Positions 62,783 through 64,000 of a stretch of DNA of 64,000 bases are shown here, piece after piece. The stretch's first letter is position 1. Each line of letters starts with the position of its first letter. A model generated the notes under the pieces. That model worked only from the letters and a program-made list of their open reading frames with translations, was not told where the DNA came from and did no database searches. Origin of the DNA: Caenorhabditis remanei (Eukaryota > Nematoda > Chromadorea > Rhabditida > Rhabditidae); the NCBI RefSeq assembly GCF_010183535.1, contig NC_071331.1, positions 3,100,001-3,164,000 on the forward strand, read 5' to 3'. Both the position numbers and the translations under genes were made by a program.

Positions 62783-64000
62783 CATACATAGTTTTGTGAA
62801 ACAGTGCTTGCATACATTTGCTAAATAGTCTATTGCGAGAAGGGTCTCACCATTAACTGTAAACTGTTGTAAAATAAGTCTTTCGCACACTCGATACACT
62901 GATGAAACAGAATACAATCAAGAAATAGTGTTAGTTTGAAAATTGTTCTATTAAAACCGCAAAAATGAAGTTTCAATGATTTGCTTAAGACGGAGTGAAA
63001 TTCTTTGTGGAAGCTTCGAAACAAAAAATTGAAAACGCACAGTAGTGCGAGGCGTAAGTTCCTGCAACGAAAATATTTGAACTTTTTCCGAATTGCGTAG
63101 CGTGTGCGTCGCGGTTTTTATTAAAAGATACGGCAAATTCTATTTTGGCACCGTGACAACCGTTGCGCGTTAGAGAGCTTTTCCGCGATCCTCGCGCTGC
63201 TGTGACCGACAGACTAACTAGGGAAGGTCCTCGACTCGGTCTGGAGTTATAGTACTGGATCTATATCATTGGAAAGCTGCGAAAACGCTGATTCCAAATA
63301 TATATTCAGTTTTTGCCCTCGATCCCTGGTGTTCAAGAAACACAAGGTCAAAGTTCGGAAAAATGACAAATTATTGCCTTTTAACACGCGAAAATCGCAA
63401 AAAAATTTCAAAACATTTTTCCCGTGTTAAAAAAGCAATAATTTGTCTTTTTTCTAACTTTGACCTTGTTTTTCTCGAATACCAGGCCTCGAGGGCAAAA
63501 ACTGAATATATATTTGGAATCAGCGTTTTCCCAGCTTTCCAATGATATATGTCACGTCCCATTATTCCAGAATAAATTGGTGACATTTTGTGAAATAAGT
63601 AAACAATAAGAAACAGATATACATTTTTGAAACATTTTCAGTATCAGCGACTTCGAGACCATAATCAATATTGGATATTAAAAACATATTATTTTAATTA
63701 TGACCTGAAATGTTTCTCAAGCGGGACGTTGTGAATATAGTGTATCTGAACAGGTGGATTTCAAGTTTCAAGATATTATTTTCAGTATTCATTTCTTTCA
63801 ATTTGGATATATAATTAACTTGTTTTCAATTTCTAAAAATGATTATATCTGTACTGCTAGGGTGCAAACAGAAACCACGGTTTTGAGTTTTATGTCATTG
63901 AATCTTGAAATCACTGAAAATTGTTCACTGAACTTTTTCAACGTTTTGAAAAAGAAATCTTCCTATTAGAAAAATAATGAAGAAAACAGTATTAAGGTCT
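62783..64000. other. Intergenic with repeats
   Basis: 63050-63180 resembles 8180-8310 (GCAACGAAAA, TTGAACTTTTTCCGA, TTTTGGCACCGTG). 63241-63572 is an inverted-repeat element listed separately. No gene is recognised up to the window end. Confidence 0.5.
63241..63572. repeat. Foldback element
   Basis: ATATCATTGGAAAGCTG, GAAAACGCTGATTCCAAATA and TTCAGTTTTTGCCCTCGA on the left arm are mirrored on the right arm, with the central part GACAAATTATTG also paired. No target duplication was fixed. Confidence 0.8.

Overview
Species and general character. This is nematode nuclear DNA, almost certainly from the genus Caenorhabditis. The support is AT-rich intergenic sequence, very short introns ending in TTTCAG, an srg-class chemoreceptor, a nuclear hormone receptor with a nematode-style ligand-binding domain, a divergent T-box factor, and an elongation factor 2 gene that reads closely with C. 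elegans EF-2 as I recall it. A run of 100 N at 49783-49882 shows a draft scaffold. I cannot name the species.

Layout. 1-9 kb: no convincing gene; foldback elements, a 1.3-kb element with 5-bp target duplications, and diverged repeats. 9.1-17.5 kb: a nuclear hormone receptor gene with one DNA-binding domain and two nearly identical ligand-binding-domain modules, separated by a mariner-like element that itself holds a large palindrome. 17.5-20.6 kb: repeats. 20.6-21.2 kb: a small basic coiled-coil protein. 22.8-24.6 kb: repeats. 24.95-27.6 kb: a complete four-exon srg-type receptor (338 aa). 28.9-30.3 kb: a GC-rich hAT-like element and a 0.9-kb palindrome with a tRNA-like sequence in each arm. 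30.8-32.3 kb (minus): a divergent T-box factor (454 aa). 34.7-37.7 kb: several hAT-like GC-rich elements. 38.1-42.9 kb (minus): a full-length but diverged EF-2 paralogue (852 codons) with an apparently destroyed splice acceptor and an element in the same intron. 43-49 kb: noncoding DNA, part of it a second copy of the sequence flanking EF-2. 49.5-51.9 kb: a fragmentary gene next to the gap and a nested pair of hAT-like foldback elements built of tandem repeats. 52-59 kb: mostly noncoding, with a GC-rich hAT-like element and tRNA-like pieces. 59.1-62.8 kb: an intact-looking 3.6-kb DNA transposon with ~470-bp inverted repeats and a two-intron DDE transposase. 62.8-64 kb: repeats.

How the pieces relate. 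The protein genes do not form a pathway. The dominant theme is remodelling by DNA transposons and local duplication. At least nine non-autonomous elements can be delimited to the base by 8-bp target duplications (hAT-like); one is confirmed by an empty site in a paralogous copy. Several elements carry tRNA-like sequences. The receptor gene shows three layers of tandem growth: 14-residue repeats before the DNA-binding domain, repeated exon-intron units in the hinge, and a duplicated ligand-binding domain. A GAAAC/GTTTC pentamer seems about five to six times over-represented in single-copy noncoding DNA (counted by eye in three samples).
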